From: Hyphomicrobiales bacterium
GTDB lineage: Bacteria > Pseudomonadota > Alphaproteobacteria > Rhizobiales > Methyloligellaceae
Length of the DNA stretch: 64,000 nt
Assembly: GCA_028280515.1 (NCBI GenBank)
Contig: JANQLP010000241.1
Location: 1 to 64,000 of the forward strand
Direction of reading: 5' to 3'
Part shown: piece after piece, positions 44,370-53,889 of the stretch
How positions within the stretch are numbered: the stretch's first letter is position 1
How the letters are laid out: the number at the start of each line of letters is the position of its first letter
Translations under genes and position numbers: made by a program
Notes under the pieces: model-generated
The model's database searches: none
What the model was told of the DNA's origin: nothing
What the model saw: only the letters and a program-made list of their open reading frames with translations

Positions 44370-45353
44370 TTACATCAGGCCAAGCTCTTTGTAAGCCTTG
44401 ACCGCACCGGGATGCAGAGGAGCGGACAAACCGTCCTTTGTCATCTCTTTCGGATCGAGGTTCTTGAATGCCGGATGAAGCTTCTTGAAATCGTCCAGGT
44501 TGGTCATGACGGCCTTAACGACTTCATAGACGACTTCGTCCGGAACCTTGGCGCTGGTCACGAAGGTGGCACCCACGCCATAGGTGTTGATGTCCTTGTC
44601 GTTACCCGCGTACATGCCGCCGGGGATCTTCGCCTTACGGTAGTAGGGCTTGTCCGCGACAAGCTTGTCGATTGCGGGGCCCGACACATCGACGATCAGC
44701 GCATCGCACGATGCAACCGCTTCCTTGGTCGACGCGGAGGGATGACCAACGAGCCAGAAGTAGGCGTCGATCTTGTTGTCACAGAGGGCCTGGGACATCT
44801 CGGCCGACTTCAACTCGGAGGCGAGCTTGAGGTCGGAGCGCTTCCAACCAAGCGCACCTTCAAGAACTTCCCAAGTGCCGCGGGTACCCGATCCCGGGTT
44901 GCCGATATTGAGGCGCTTGTTCTTGGCGTCGGTCAGCGTCTTGATGCCGGCGTCGCGACGCGCCAGAACCGTGACGGGCTCGGGGTGAACCGAAAAGACC
45001 GCCCGAAGATCCTTGAACGCACCCTTGTCCTTGAACTTCGAGGTGCCGTTGTAGGCGTGATATTGCCAGTCGGACTGGGCAACGCCGAATTCCAGCTCGC
45101 CAGCGCGAATGGTGTTGATGTTGTAAATCGATCCACCCGTCGACTCGACCGAGCAACGGATCTTATGCTTCTTGCGGTTCTTGTTGACCAAACGGCAGAT
45201 GGCACCGCCGGTCGGATAATACACGCCCGTTACGCCGCCGGTTCCAATACTCACGAACTTGGTCTCGGCCTTGGCGTCTGCGGTCACGAGCGTACCTCCC
45301 AGAGCGAGTACTCCGGCGAGTGCCACTACTCTACCTTTTGCGGTAAATGGCAT
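44370..45353 (-). CDS. TAXI family TRAP solute-binding protein
   Basis: 327 residues. A signal peptide ([21 protein letters not shown]) leads into the TAXI fold: [25 protein letters not shown], then [43 protein letters not shown] and [19 protein letters not shown]. It captures the periplasmic substrate, perhaps a dicarboxylate or glutamate-like acid, for the permease gene downstream. GGGAGGA precedes the ATG at 45353. A TTGACA at 45490-45495 (minus strand) could be its -35 box. Confidence 0.92.
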   Translation of the reverse strand: MPFTAKGRVVALAGVLALGGTLVTADAKAETKFVSIGTGGVTGVYYPTGGAICRLVNKNRKKHKIRCSVESTGGSIYNINTIRAGELEFGVAQSDWQYHAYNGTSKFKDKGAFKDLRAVFSVHPEPVTVLARRDAGIKTLTDAKNKRLNIGNPGSGTRGTWEVLEGALGWKRSDLKLASELKSAEMSQALCDNKIDAYFWLVGHPSASTKEAVASCDALIVDVSGPAIDKLVADKPYYRKAKIPGGMYAGNDKDINTYGVGATFVTSAKVPDEVVYEVVKAVMTNLDDFKKLHPAFKNLDPKEMTKDGLSAPLHPGAVKAYKELGLM

Positions 45354-45520
45354 ACTGTCCTCCCTATACCAAATCAGACTTCTCCGTCCCGCTGACATGA
45401 ACACAGTTGTAGGCGCGCGCTCAATGCAACGGTGGGGCCTATTATTAACGGAAACGCACAGAAGATGTAACCGACGGAAGTATAACTCCTGTCAATAGTA
45501 AAGCCCGCAAATCCGCGCTT

Positions 45521-45901
45521 TTACGGTGCCGTCAAGGGCTCCCGCGCCAGATTCTTCTCATCAAGTTCGTCCAGATAATCCTGCCAGCGATCCTCGTACG
45601 ACGCGCCAAGCTCCAGCAGGTAATCCCATGAGTAGAGCCCGGTATCATGACCGTCGTCGAACACGATCCTGACCGCATAGTTGCCGATAGGTTCGAGTGC
45701 CTTGACCCGCACATTTTTCTTGCCCGGCACGGTAACGCGCTGATCCGGGCTGTGGCCCTGAACCTCGGCGCTCGGACTGAGGACACGCAGGAACTCTGCG
45801 GCATAGGAGAACTTGCGGCCGTCATCGAAGGCGACGTTCAACGTGTCCTTTTCCGGGTTCAGGCGGATTTCGGTGGGCCAGAGGGAATTTTGATGAGTCA
45901 T
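45521..45901 (-). CDS. DUF971 family protein
   Basis: 126 residues. It matches the domain also found at the N-terminus of gamma-butyrobetaine hydroxylase: WPTEIRLNPEKDTLNVAFDDGRKFSYAAEFLRVLSPSAE-type strands, VRVKALEPIGNYAVRIVFDDGHDTGLYSWDYL at the end. Standalone copies are linked with Fe-S protein assembly or transport genes in some genomes; the function is unproven. It stands alone here, transcribed away from the protease gene at 46048. Confidence 0.87.
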   Translation of the reverse strand: MTHQNSLWPTEIRLNPEKDTLNVAFDDGRKFSYAAEFLRVLSPSAEVQGHSPDQRVTVPGKKNVRVKALEPIGNYAVRIVFDDGHDTGLYSWDYLLELGASYEDRWQDYLDELDEKNLAREPLTAP

Positions 45902-46047
45902 GACAGCTTTTCAGGCGTTACAATTGCGGATTATTGTTGATCAGTCGGTTGCTCGCTTCCAGCCGACGTTAGTGGCCCTGCGGGGGGAATGCAATCGTGG
46001 CCGCGCGTAGCGTGAGACCATTTCCGAAAACGACGACACCGCACACT

Positions 46048-46950
46048 ATGAATCTGCTGAGAGTCCTCATTCCGATCCTTTTTCTGTTTGCCCTTGGCAG
46101 CGCTCCCGCGCCTGCGTCGCAGATAGAACCGGAGTTACCGCCCGGCAAGGACCCCGGCGGCATCGCGGTGGCGATCATCGATTCCGGCGTCAACTACACG
46201 CTTCAGAGTATCGCAGGCCGACTTGCCCGCGACGAGAACGGCAAGTGCCTCGGCTACGACTTTCACGACAACGACAGGAAACCGTTCGACCTTGTGCCGG
46301 GACAGAAGCCCGGCAGCGGACGCCACCACGGAACACGCGTCGCGGGGATCTTCCTGCGCGAGGCGCCGCAGGCCCGCCTCATCCCCTACCGCTACCGCGC
46401 CCACTCGTTCGAGACCTTTGCGAAGATTGTCGATGCCATCGCCGAAAGCCCGGCGCGCATCGTGATCATGTCCCTCGGCGGGTACCAGAGAAAGGACTGG
46501 GAGAGGTTCCGGAAATCAGCGAAGGCCAATCCGGATATCCTGTTCATCATTTCCGCAGGGAACGATGGACGAAACGTAGACGAAAAGCCGATCTACCCAT
46601 CAGGGTTCAAACTCGACAATGCTGTGGTCGTCGCCTCGACCGATTCCTTCGGGCGCCTGCCGCTCGCGTCCAACTGGGGACCCGAAACCGTCGATGTTTC
46701 CACACCCGGCGAAGGCATCGAGACCTTCGATCACACCGGCGCCACAACCTATGTGTCGGGATCCAGTTTCGCCGTTCCGCGCATCGCCGCTCTTGCGGCC
46801 CGGTTCAAGGCCATCAATCCCGACTGGAGCGCGCAGGACATCAAGTCCGCGATCGTCGCTCTTGCCGGCCCCTCACCCGGCGACCGGACAAAGCGTACCA
46901 AATATGGCTGGATCGCGAATCCGGCATTAGCCGGCCCGGCAACTCAGTAG
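46048..46950 (+). CDS. Secreted subtilisin-like (S8) serine protease
   Basis: 300 residues. A signal peptide (LLRVLIPILFLFALGSAPAPA) is followed by a peptidase S8 domain with its full triad: Asp45 in VAIIDSGVN, His94 in GRHHGTRVAG and Ser240 in YVSGSSFAVPRIAALA, plus the oxyanion Asn in SAGNDG. There is no long pro-domain, so it may be constitutively folded in the periplasm. It converges on the trypsin-like gene, 8 bases away. Confidence 0.9.
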   Translation: MNLLRVLIPILFLFALGSAPAPASQIEPELPPGKDPGGIAVAIIDSGVNYTLQSIAGRLARDENGKCLGYDFHDNDRKPFDLVPGQKPGSGRHHGTRVAGIFLREAPQARLIPYRYRAHSFETFAKIVDAIAESPARIVIMSLGGYQRKDWERFRKSAKANPDILFIISAGNDGRNVDEKPIYPSGFKLDNAVVVASTDSFGRLPLASNWGPETVDVSTPGEGIETFDHTGATTYVSGSSFAVPRIAALAARFKAINPDWSAQDIKSAIVALAGPSPGDRTKRTKYGWIANPALAGPATQ

Positions 46951-46958
46951 CCCGGCGT

Positions 46959-48092
46959 TCAGCGCGCCGGGGACTTGAGGAAATTCTTCGCCGCCTCAAG
47001 CTGGTTCGGCGCATGCTTGGCGATGAGCCCCAGCGCTTCGTCCACCATCTCCTGATCATCCGTCACCTTGCCCACGTGGAGCGCGACGGGGTGCAGCATC
47101 CGCTCTTCCGGAATCACATCGAGAAGCCATTGCACATGCGGCTTGGCGTCGTTCAGCCTGCGCGCGAAACGCAGGGCAATGACGAGACCGAGCCGCGAAT
47201 TGATGGCATTCGGATCCTTCTCCACGGAGCGCTCGAACAGCTCCACTGCCGCGTCCAGCTGGCGTTGGCGGGCGAGTGTTTGCGCCGCAAGGTCGTAAAG
47301 CTGGCGGTTCTCGCTCGCCGCGCATGTGGACTTGATCGTGTCCGCGAGCTTTTCCGGAATCGTTGCCCGGATGCGTTGAGCCTTCTCGAGCGCAAGCGTG
47401 CACTCGCGCAGGTTCTTGCCGATCTCCGCGCTTCTGGCCGCCTGCTTCGGGCCGCTCTGCGCGCGCAAAGCCTCGATCTGCCGTGACGGCACCGCCTCGA
47501 ACCGCCCCTCGCCGCCCGAGGCCGCGATGGCCACCAGCTTGCCATCCTTGTCGACAACGGCGCCGCCGCTGTTGCCCGGCTGGCTGTAGGCCGAGTGATG
47601 CAGGCGGGCATAGGGCTTGTCGCCCGCCGGCGGCAGAAGCGTCTTGCCTTTCGGGTACACCTTCACACGGCGTTCGGAGATGTCCTGACCGACGGTCCAG
47701 AGGTCGCCGGACGGGTCGCCGCCCATCTGCAGGACGGGCCCGTCGGGCAGCTCCGCGCGCACCAGGATCAGATCACCGCGGAAGGCCGCCGGTTCCACCC
47801 TGCCTTTCACCCGCCTGCCATCGGGCAGGACGATCTCGACCTCGCTCTTGTCCGCAACGATATGCCGGTTGGTGACGAGCACGTCCGGGCCGATGCGAAC
47901 CGCGCTGCCGATGGGATCGAATGCGGATATCCCGAAAACGGAGGCGCGGGCGGCACAGACCGGCTCGGGCATCTTGCAAGCGTCCTGCGCGACAGCCGCA
48001 GGCGACCCGGCAAGAAATCCCGCGATCAGTGCAGCCGCCGCCACAGGTGACAGCTTCGGGCCCAAACGAGTAACATCGCCGCGCAACATCAT
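46959..48092 (-). CDS. Secreted trypsin-like protease with C-terminal TPR helices
   Basis: 377 residues. After a signal peptide (VAAAALIAGFLAGSPAAVAQ), residues about 50-190 are a trypsin-fold domain with His77 (VLVTNRHIVA), Asp107 (FRGDLILVRAE) and Ser175 (QPGNSGGAVVDKDG). The rest is helical and TPR-like (LYDLAAQTLARQRQLDAAVELFERSVEKDPNAI), a likely protein-binding arm. The start codon is 19 bases from that of the divergent DUF3144-type gene. It may take part in quality control of exported proteins of the neighbouring formate dehydrogenase locus, but that is inferred from position only. Confidence 0.85.
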   Translation of the reverse strand: MMLRGDVTRLGPKLSPVAAAALIAGFLAGSPAAVAQDACKMPEPVCAARASVFGISAFDPIGSAVRIGPDVLVTNRHIVADKSEVEIVLPDGRRVKGRVEPAAFRGDLILVRAELPDGPVLQMGGDPSGDLWTVGQDISERRVKVYPKGKTLLPPAGDKPYARLHHSAYSQPGNSGGAVVDKDGKLVAIAASGGEGRFEAVPSRQIEALRAQSGPKQAARSAEIGKNLRECTLALEKAQRIRATIPEKLADTIKSTCAASENRQLYDLAAQTLARQRQLDAAVELFERSVEKDPNAINSRLGLVIALRFARRLNDAKPHVQWLLDVIPEERMLHPVALHVGKVTDDQEMVDEALGLIAKHAPNQLEAAKNFLKSPAR

Positions 48093-48111
48093 CACAACCG
48101 GAGCGCCGACC

Positions 48112-48426
48112 TTGGACGAACCCAAAACAGACAAACGATCGCGCAACGAGCGCCGCGTCGCCCGCAAGGAAGGCGAACTCGACACCACGGCATTTCTCAA
48201 GCTTGCGGACAAGTTCATCGACCTTGCCAATCGCGAGAACCGGAACGTGCAGGCGACCCAACTACACATGGCATTCCTCTTTGCTGCGGCACGGTACAAT
48301 GCCTACGTCGCGAAAACCGTCGCCAATGTGGATGAGCACGAGAAATTCGTGGACCATATGGTCAATCAGTACCGCGAAATGCTGCGCCAGCATCTGGCCG
48401 ACGAAACGCTCGAACCGCAACGTTAG
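48112..48426 (+). CDS. DUF3144-type small protein
   Basis: 104 residues, highly charged and helical, without a signal peptide. The core FLKLADKFIDLANRENRNVQATQLHMAFLFAAARYNAYV and the later VDHMVNQYREMLRQHL fit the DUF3144 pattern as I remember it. The start is a TTG at 48112 with CGGAG 8 bases upstream; no ATG lies in the frame before the conserved part. The gene is divergent from the trypsin-like protease with only 19 bases between start codons, so control regions overlap the coding ends. Confidence 0.68.
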   Translation: MDEPKTDKRSRNERRVARKEGELDTTAFLKLADKFIDLANRENRNVQATQLHMAFLFAAARYNAYVAKTVANVDEHEKFVDHMVNQYREMLRQHLADETLEPQR

Positions 48427-48443
48427 AGTTGTCGCGCACCGAC

Positions 48444-49640
48444 TCAAATGCGCCGCTCCAGCGTGTTCGCAATGTCCATATGGCCGGCCATCCGCGCGGC
48501 TTCGCCGGCGGTCCAGCCATCATTGGCCTTGATGGTCGGGTCGGCGCCACGCTCGACAAGAAACTCGACCATCCCCTTCAGCCCGTTGTTGGCCGCCCAC
48601 ATCAGAGCGGTCGACCCGTCGTCCGGATTGCGGCCGTTTATATCCGCGCCTTTGTCCAGCAGGGCGCGCACGATCTCGTCATGGCCACCGCGCGCGGCGA
48701 GCATCAAAGGACGGCGTCCGTCCGCGGCCACGCGGTTCGGGTCGGCACCCGCATCGAGCAGCAGGCGCGTCGTCTCATGCAGTCCAGCGCGCACCGCTTG
48801 CGTCAGAGCGGTAAACTTGCCGGAGCCGCCTTCCGCTTTGGCGCCGGCCTTCAACAGCCGCCGCACGGGAGCAGGATGCTCGCGACCGGCGGCGACGATG
48901 AGCGCGGTGCGTCCGTCCCTCGTCTCCGCATCGACGGCGACGTTCTCCGAAAGAATGAGCGAAACCTTGGCGACCTGTCCGGAATCCACCGCGGACATGA
49001 GCGGCGTGTAACCATCCGCCGCCCGCTGCTCCGGGTCGGCCCCCGCCACCAGAAGCTCGGCGGCCATCTCCGCGGACCGATGTTTAGTGCTCGAGAGCGC
49101 GTGATGCAGCGCCGAAAGGCCGCGCTTCGTGTCGACCGTTTTCACATCCGCGCCTGCAGCCAGTAAGGCCGTGACACTGTCCGGCCGGTCGCTCTTTGCC
49201 GCCACGATCAGCGGCGTCTGCCCGTTTCGCTTCTCGGCGACGTCAACCTTGGCCCCTGCCTTGAGGAGTTGCTGGACCGTGCGGTCCTGGTCGTGCATCG
49301 CGGCTTCCATCAGCGGCGTCCAGCCGGTTTCGTTGGCCTGGTTGACGTCCGCGCCCCGCGCCAGCAGCAGATCGATGATTTCGGTGCGTCCGCTCGACGC
49401 CGCGACGAGCAGCGCGGTGTAGCCATTGCGTGTCGCCGCGTTGGGATCGACGCCCTTGTTGAGCAGAGTGACGATCACATCGAGCCGATTGGCCTCGGCA
49501 CCGGCCATCAGCATCTCGACATCGCTCAGGACACGCCCCTGCGCTTCGTTCCGCAAGTCCTGAGCGACAGACCCGTGGGCAGCGCTCAGAACCACGAACG
49601 CCGTCAACAACAGCGCAATGAAAGCTCTAGGCTGTCTCAT
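48444..49640 (-). CDS. Secreted ankyrin-repeat protein
   Basis: 398 residues. A signal peptide (AFIALLLTAFVVLSAAHGSVAQ) is followed by ten or so ankyrin repeats covering nearly the whole mature chain (for example NGYTALLVAASSGRTEIIDLLLARGADVN, DGRRPLMLAARGGHDEIVRALLDKGADIN). Such a solenoid binds other proteins; here it would do so in the periplasm. The start codon lies 14 bases inside the end of the DUF3306 gene, so the two are translationally coupled, which ties it to the formate dehydrogenase accessory set. Confidence 0.88.
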   Translation of the reverse strand: MRQPRAFIALLLTAFVVLSAAHGSVAQDLRNEAQGRVLSDVEMLMAGAEANRLDVIVTLLNKGVDPNAATRNGYTALLVAASSGRTEIIDLLLARGADVNQANETGWTPLMEAAMHDQDRTVQQLLKAGAKVDVAEKRNGQTPLIVAAKSDRPDSVTALLAAGADVKTVDTKRGLSALHHALSSTKHRSAEMAAELLVAGADPEQRAADGYTPLMSAVDSGQVAKVSLILSENVAVDAETRDGRTALIVAAGREHPAPVRRLLKAGAKAEGGSGKFTALTQAVRAGLHETTRLLLDAGADPNRVAADGRRPLMLAARGGHDEIVRALLDKGADINGRNPDDGSTALMWAANNGLKGMVEFLVERGADPTIKANDGWTAGEAARMAGHMDIANTLERRI

Positions 49641-50361
49641 CTTTCGCATCGGAATCTGCGGTGTCGGGACCATCGTCGCTCTCATCCTGCGCAAACCGTG
49701 TCTCGTCATCGAGAACATCGTCGTCCTCCATGTCCTCGACATCCATGTCGTCCGCTTCTGAGAGGTCCGCATCCTGCGCCTCTTCGTCCGGTGCGTCGGT
49801 CCCGACGGTGCGGGCTTCCTCGCTGTAGCTGGCGAGGCGTTCTTCCTCGGTAAGGTAACCCGAACCGACCTTGTAGCTGCTTGAAAACGCCTTCACCACC
49901 ATGGCCGCGTCGGTAAAATCCTCGTCATAATCATTCAGACCATCGATGTTGGCGAGAACCGGATTCGACTGCCACAGCATGCGCAAGGCGCGCCGGCGCA
50001 CGGCTTCCGGAACCCCCTTCTTCATGAACTGGGTGTAGTCGGAACCGTAGTTCAGCGACTCGAAATCGAAGTTCTCCCAGTCGGGCGCGTCCTTGGGCGC
50101 ATCGGCGGGTTCAATCTCGTCTCCGGCGGGCTCGTCAATGTTTGCCAGTGGTTGATCGTGTTTCGGCAGCGCCGCCTGCTGCAAAGATGCATCGCTATCC
50201 GCCTCGCTGACGGATGCGGTTTCCTTCGGCTTCGGCGGATCCGTGCGCATACGCCCCGGCTTGTGCTGCGGTTCCGGCTGCTTCTTCTGCAGTCCGCCAT
50301 CGCGCGCCTCGACCTTCCGCCGCGACCAGCGGGAGAGAAAATCGTCGTCGCGCTCACTCAT
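49627..50361 (-). CDS. DUF3306 family protein
   Basis: 244 residues. Starts SERDDDFLSRWSRRKVEAR, the standard DUF3306 opening, has a long acidic/polar linker, then the conserved WENFDFESLNYGSDYTQFMKKGVPEAVRRRALRMLWQSNPVLANIDGLNDYDEDF-type core, and ends in a strongly acidic Asp/Glu tail. DUF3306 genes are found beside DUF3305 and formate dehydrogenase genes in proteobacteria; the role is unknown. It overlaps DUF3305 by 8 bases and the ankyrin gene by 14. Confidence 0.87.
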   Translation of the reverse strand: MSERDDDFLSRWSRRKVEARDGGLQKKQPEPQHKPGRMRTDPPKPKETASVSEADSDASLQQAALPKHDQPLANIDEPAGDEIEPADAPKDAPDWENFDFESLNYGSDYTQFMKKGVPEAVRRRALRMLWQSNPVLANIDGLNDYDEDFTDAAMVVKAFSSSYKVGSGYLTEEERLASYSEEARTVGTDAPDEEAQDADLSEADDMDVEDMEDDDVLDDETRFAQDESDDGPDTADSDAKDETA

Positions 50362-50896
50362 GGCCGTTTCCCCGCCCCATTCGTTTCCGCAACTCGACAA
50401 TGGGCTCCTGCCCGAACTTGTGCTCCTCGATCTTGACCTCGGAGCGCTTGCGCTTCTTGAACTTCTCATCGACGTGATGCTCGTCGACGAATTGACTGAC
50501 AAACGCGAACACAGATTCCGGCATCTCGACAGGCTCGACGATCTGCTCGCCGGAATCCAGATAATCCGCGGCCTCGTATGGTGAGGCGGTCACGAGATGC
50601 ACCTCGTAGGGAAAGTCGCTCTCGTCGTCTTCATCGCTCAGCACCACGTAGAGAACCGGCTCACGTCCCTCAAGATTGAACTTGTAGGACTCGGTCTCCT
50701 TGCGATGGAGCTCGAGCGGGACGGTCTGCGCATGATAATGCACCCAGCCCTCGCCACGCCGCAACTCGGTCCAGTCGTCGACGTCAGGGGCACCGGGCAA
50801 GACGCCGACAGGGCGCCAGACATGGTCTTCCCATTTGTTGTCGATGTCTTCGCGCGCGATGACCACGCCGACCTTTATCGAAACCGCTGACGGCAT
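50354..50896 (-). CDS. DUF3305 family protein
   Basis: 180 residues. The typical DUF3305 opening SIKVGVVIAREDIDNKWEDHVWRPVGVLPG is followed by LHRKETESYKFNLEGREPVLYVVL and VTASPYEAADYLDSGEQIVEPVEMPESV. It is cytoplasmic and ends in a Lys/Arg-rich tail. I use the ATG at 50896 (MPSAVSIK), where homologues begin. It is the first gene of DUF3305-DUF3306-ankyrin, divergent from the large ferredoxin gene across an AT-rich gap. Confidence 0.86.
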   Translation of the reverse strand: MPSAVSIKVGVVIAREDIDNKWEDHVWRPVGVLPGAPDVDDWTELRRGEGWVHYHAQTVPLELHRKETESYKFNLEGREPVLYVVLSDEDDESDFPYEVHLVTASPYEAADYLDSGEQIVEPVEMPESVFAFVSQFVDEHHVDEKFKKRKRSEVKIEEHKFGQEPIVELRKRMGRGNGHE

Positions 50897-50963
50897 TTCC
50901 GGATCGTTTCCCAACTCGTTTCGCACAGGCCGAAAAAACACCCGCGCCGGGCTGCCTGTAGCA

Positions 50964-51054
50964 GCGCGCGAAAAAATATAATACCATGAAACTGAATTCG
51001 CATCTGATTTGGAAACAATTTCCATTTTATTTATTTTCTTAAACAAATCAGATG
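50964..51054. promoter_or_regulatory. AT-rich divergent control region with nested inverted repeats
   Basis: CATCTGATTTG (51001-51011) and CAAATCAGATG (51044-51054) are perfect 11-base complements 32 bases apart. Inside lies GGAAACAATTTCC (51011-51023), a 5-3-5 inverted repeat, and upstream an AAAAAATATAATA run with a TATAAT. The region between the divergent DUF3305 and ferredoxin genes is far more AT-rich than its surroundings, so it probably carries both promoters and one or more operators. Confidence 0.5.
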
Positions 51055-51073
51055 TTTAGGGAAAAAGTGGACA

Positions 51074-53131
51074 ATGAATTTCAAACTGGATGATCGCCGG
51101 CTTCTGGTCTGCGACTGCGAGAAGAGCATGGCCCTGGACGGGGATGCTCTGAAACGCTGCATCGGCGGCAACGGCGAACTTTCCGTCTACTCAAATTTGT
51201 GCCGGGCGCAGCTTGAGTCTTTCGCAACCGCACTCGAGTCGGGCGAGCCGTTGATGGTGGCCTGCACCCAGGAAGCGCCCCTGTTTCGTGAGCTCGCGGA
51301 CGAAAAAGGTGGCGCGGATATCGTGTTCGCCAACATCCGCGAGCGCGCCGGGTGGAGCGATGCGAACAAGGCGGCTTTGCCGAAGATGGCGGCGCTTCTC
51401 GCCGAGGCCGCATACGCCCCCGCATCCACCGGCACCACGCCGATCGTGTCGGAGGGTGTCTGCCTCGTATATGGCGCGGGTCAGGCGGCGATGGACGTGG
51501 CGGAGCAACTCGCCGGTCGGCTCAATGTCTCGCTCATGCTCACCGACGCGTCCGATGTCATTCCGCCGAGCACCGTCAACGTGCCGATCTACAAGGGGAA
51601 GATCACCACGGCACGCGGCTCGCTCGGATCGTTCGAGATCACCGTCGACGGTTACGCGCCTGTCAGCCCGTCTTCGAAGGACCAGCTGAACTTCCTGATG
51701 GAACGCAACGGCGCAAGCTCCACATGCGATCTGATCTTCGACATGTCCGGAGGCACACCGTTATTCTCCGCGGCAGCGCGGCGCGACGGCTATTTCCATG
51801 TCGATCCCGACCACCCGGCCGGGGTCGCCAAGGCGATGTTCGAGATTTCCGATCTGGTCGGTGAGTTCGAGAAACCGCTCTACGTCTCCTACGACGTCGA
51901 TATCTGCGCCCATTCCAGGAGCGGGAAAGTCGGCTGCAGCAACTGCCTCGACAATTGCCCGGTCTCCGCGATCGCGCCGGACGGAGATGGCGTGCGCATC
52001 GACCATTTGATCTGCGGCGGGTGCGGCAACTGCAGCGCGACATGCCCCACGGGCGCCGTCAGCTATGCCTTTCCGCAGCGCACAGACGTCATTGCGCGCA
52101 TACAAATTCTCGCAGACGCCTATATGGAGGCGGGCGGCAAGGACCCCGTGTTGCTGCTCCACGACGAAACGCACGGCGCCGGGCTCATTTCCGCTATGGC
52201 GCGTTTCGGCAAGGGGCTCCCGGCCAACGTCCTGCCCCTCTCGCTCTATTCGGTGACCCAGCTCGGCCATGACGCACTGCTTGCGGCAATCGTGTCCGGG
52301 TTCGGCCGCGTGGTGGTTCTCGGGCCGCCGCAGCGCCAGGAAGAACTGACTGCGCTCGAAGAACAGCGTGCCTTGTCCAACACGTTTCTCACGGGCCTGG
52401 GGTACGGCGACGAGGAACGGATCGTACTCCTCATCGAACAGGATCCCGATGCCGTGGAGAGCGCGCTCCGCGACATGCCGAAACTGAACGGCGTTGCAAG
52501 GTCGGCGTTCACCGCGCTCGGCGGCAAGCGTGAAATTGCGCGAACGGTCCTCGGCAAACTGAACGAGAGCGCACCCGCGCCCGCTGAAATCCTGGCGCTT
52601 CCGGACGCCGCGCCTTATGGGCGCATCCAGATCGATGTCGATGGCTGCACCCTGTGCCTGGCGTGCGTCGGCGCGTGTCCGGCAGACGCGCTCGCGGACA
52701 GCCCCGATCATCCGCAGGTGCGGTTCACCGAAGCGGCGTGTGTGCAGTGCGGACTTTGCGCAACCACCTGCCCGGAAAGCGTGATCACACTGCAACCCCG
52801 GTACAACTTCACCGGTGGGGCTCTCTCGTCGGACATTCTGAACGAGGATGAACCCTTCGCGTGCATCTCCTGCGGCAAACTGTTCGGCACCAAGGCCGCC
52901 ATCGAACGGGTGTCCGAGTCGCTCGGGGGCAAGCACTGGATGTTCCAGGAGTCGGATCAGATCAAGCTCATCCAGATGTGCGACGACTGCCGCGTCATCG
53001 CCATTTCCGAAAAAGGCAACGATCCCTTCGCGAAGGGGACACCGCCCAGGGTCCGCACGACGGACGATTATCTGGCAGCGGAGGAGAAAGCCCGGGCAAC
53101 GGGCAAATCGCTGGACGACTTCCTCGATTAG
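51074..53131 (+). CDS. Large 4Fe-4S ferredoxin-type protein of the formate dehydrogenase locus
   Basis: 685 residues, no signal peptide. Four CxxCxxCxxxCP-type motifs occur as two pairs: CSNCLDNCPVSAI and CGGCGNCSATCPTGAV (about residues 293-330), and CTLCLACVGACPADAL and CVQCGLCATTCPESV (about 525-575). Two further Cys pairs (CISCGK, CDDCR) near the C-terminus could bind another metal. The stretches between are Rossmann-like but not recognised. It could carry electrons to or from formate dehydrogenase, or serve in its assembly. Divergent from DUF3305. Confidence 0.83.
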   Translation: MNFKLDDRRLLVCDCEKSMALDGDALKRCIGGNGELSVYSNLCRAQLESFATALESGEPLMVACTQEAPLFRELADEKGGADIVFANIRERAGWSDANKAALPKMAALLAEAAYAPASTGTTPIVSEGVCLVYGAGQAAMDVAEQLAGRLNVSLMLTDASDVIPPSTVNVPIYKGKITTARGSLGSFEITVDGYAPVSPSSKDQLNFLMERNGASSTCDLIFDMSGGTPLFSAAARRDGYFHVDPDHPAGVAKAMFEISDLVGEFEKPLYVSYDVDICAHSRSGKVGCSNCLDNCPVSAIAPDGDGVRIDHLICGGCGNCSATCPTGAVSYAFPQRTDVIARIQILADAYMEAGGKDPVLLLHDETHGAGLISAMARFGKGLPANVLPLSLYSVTQLGHDALLAAIVSGFGRVVVLGPPQRQEELTALEEQRALSNTFLTGLGYGDEERIVLLIEQDPDAVESALRDMPKLNGVARSAFTALGGKREIARTVLGKLNESAPAPAEILALPDAAPYGRIQIDVDGCTLCLACVGACPADALADSPDHPQVRFTEAACVQCGLCATTCPESVITLQPRYNFTGGALSSDILNEDEPFACISCGKLFGTKAAIERVSESLGGKHWMFQESDQIKLIQMCDDCRVIAISEKGNDPFAKGTPPRVRTTDDYLAAEEKARATGKSLDDFLD

Positions 53132-53151
53132 GCTGCGTCTCGACCGACCGG

Positions 53152-53592
53152 TCAGGTTCGCGTGGCGTTCGTTCCGGCCAACCCGCCCGGCACCGACACC
53201 AACGCAAGCCAGGCAAGCACGGCCAGTCCCTGGCCGAGCCTTTGTGAGACCAGCAGAGCCACCAGTACGACAACCACGCCCGCCACAATCGTCGCCGGCC
53301 AGCCCGGCAGGCCGATATGACGGATGCGCTTTGCGCAGATGTTCAACTCGGCGAACAGAAATGCCAGCCCGACCATCCAGATCACGAGGATGAACGGGAG
53401 CCCAAGGTCATCGCGCAGGTGGGTCTGCGTATCCTCGGGCCCGGGGCCGGCGAGATGATCAGCAACGCCGAGGCCGAAACCGGCCAACAGGCCAGCCGTC
53501 ACGAGCAGCACGACGAGCAATAACCAGCAAGCGAGGAAACCGAGCCGACCGAGGCGGTCATCCGTTAGTCCGCCAAAATAGATATTGAGCAT
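53152..53592 (-). CDS. Membrane protein, probably a divergent DUF805 relative
   Basis: 146 residues with four hydrophobic segments. The opening YFGGLTDDRLGRLGF and the segment ICAKRIRHIGLPGWPATI resemble the FxGRxxR and RRLHDIGxxGW signatures of DUF805, also seen at 4152-4553, but in weakened form. No function is known. It converges on the ferredoxin gene. Confidence 0.6.
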   Translation of the reverse strand: MLNIYFGGLTDDRLGRLGFLACWLLLVVLLVTAGLLAGFGLGVADHLAGPGPEDTQTHLRDDLGLPFILVIWMVGLAFLFAELNICAKRIRHIGLPGWPATIVAGVVVVLVALLVSQRLGQGLAVLAWLALVSVPGGLAGTNATRT

Positions 53593-53889
53593 GCGGCCTC
53601 CCGGACGCCTTCATCCTGCGCGCGCCATACGCTTCCATTGGAAAGCGCAAAGGTATCATGACGTTACGTCGCTTCACCAGTCACCACAGGCTGCCGGAAC
53701 GGATGGCCGCGCCTTCCGGATGCGTATGTTCATCTCAAAGCGCGCTCACATCTTGTTCAGCCGCCAGATCGCAACTTTTTCGCCTTGCGCCGCGTTTCTG
53801 GGTTCGAGCGTGCAAAACACGCAGATGAACGCCGGCAGGCTTCCTCCCGAGCCTTGGTCCGGCAAGACGGAACGAATGGAGTGAACGAT

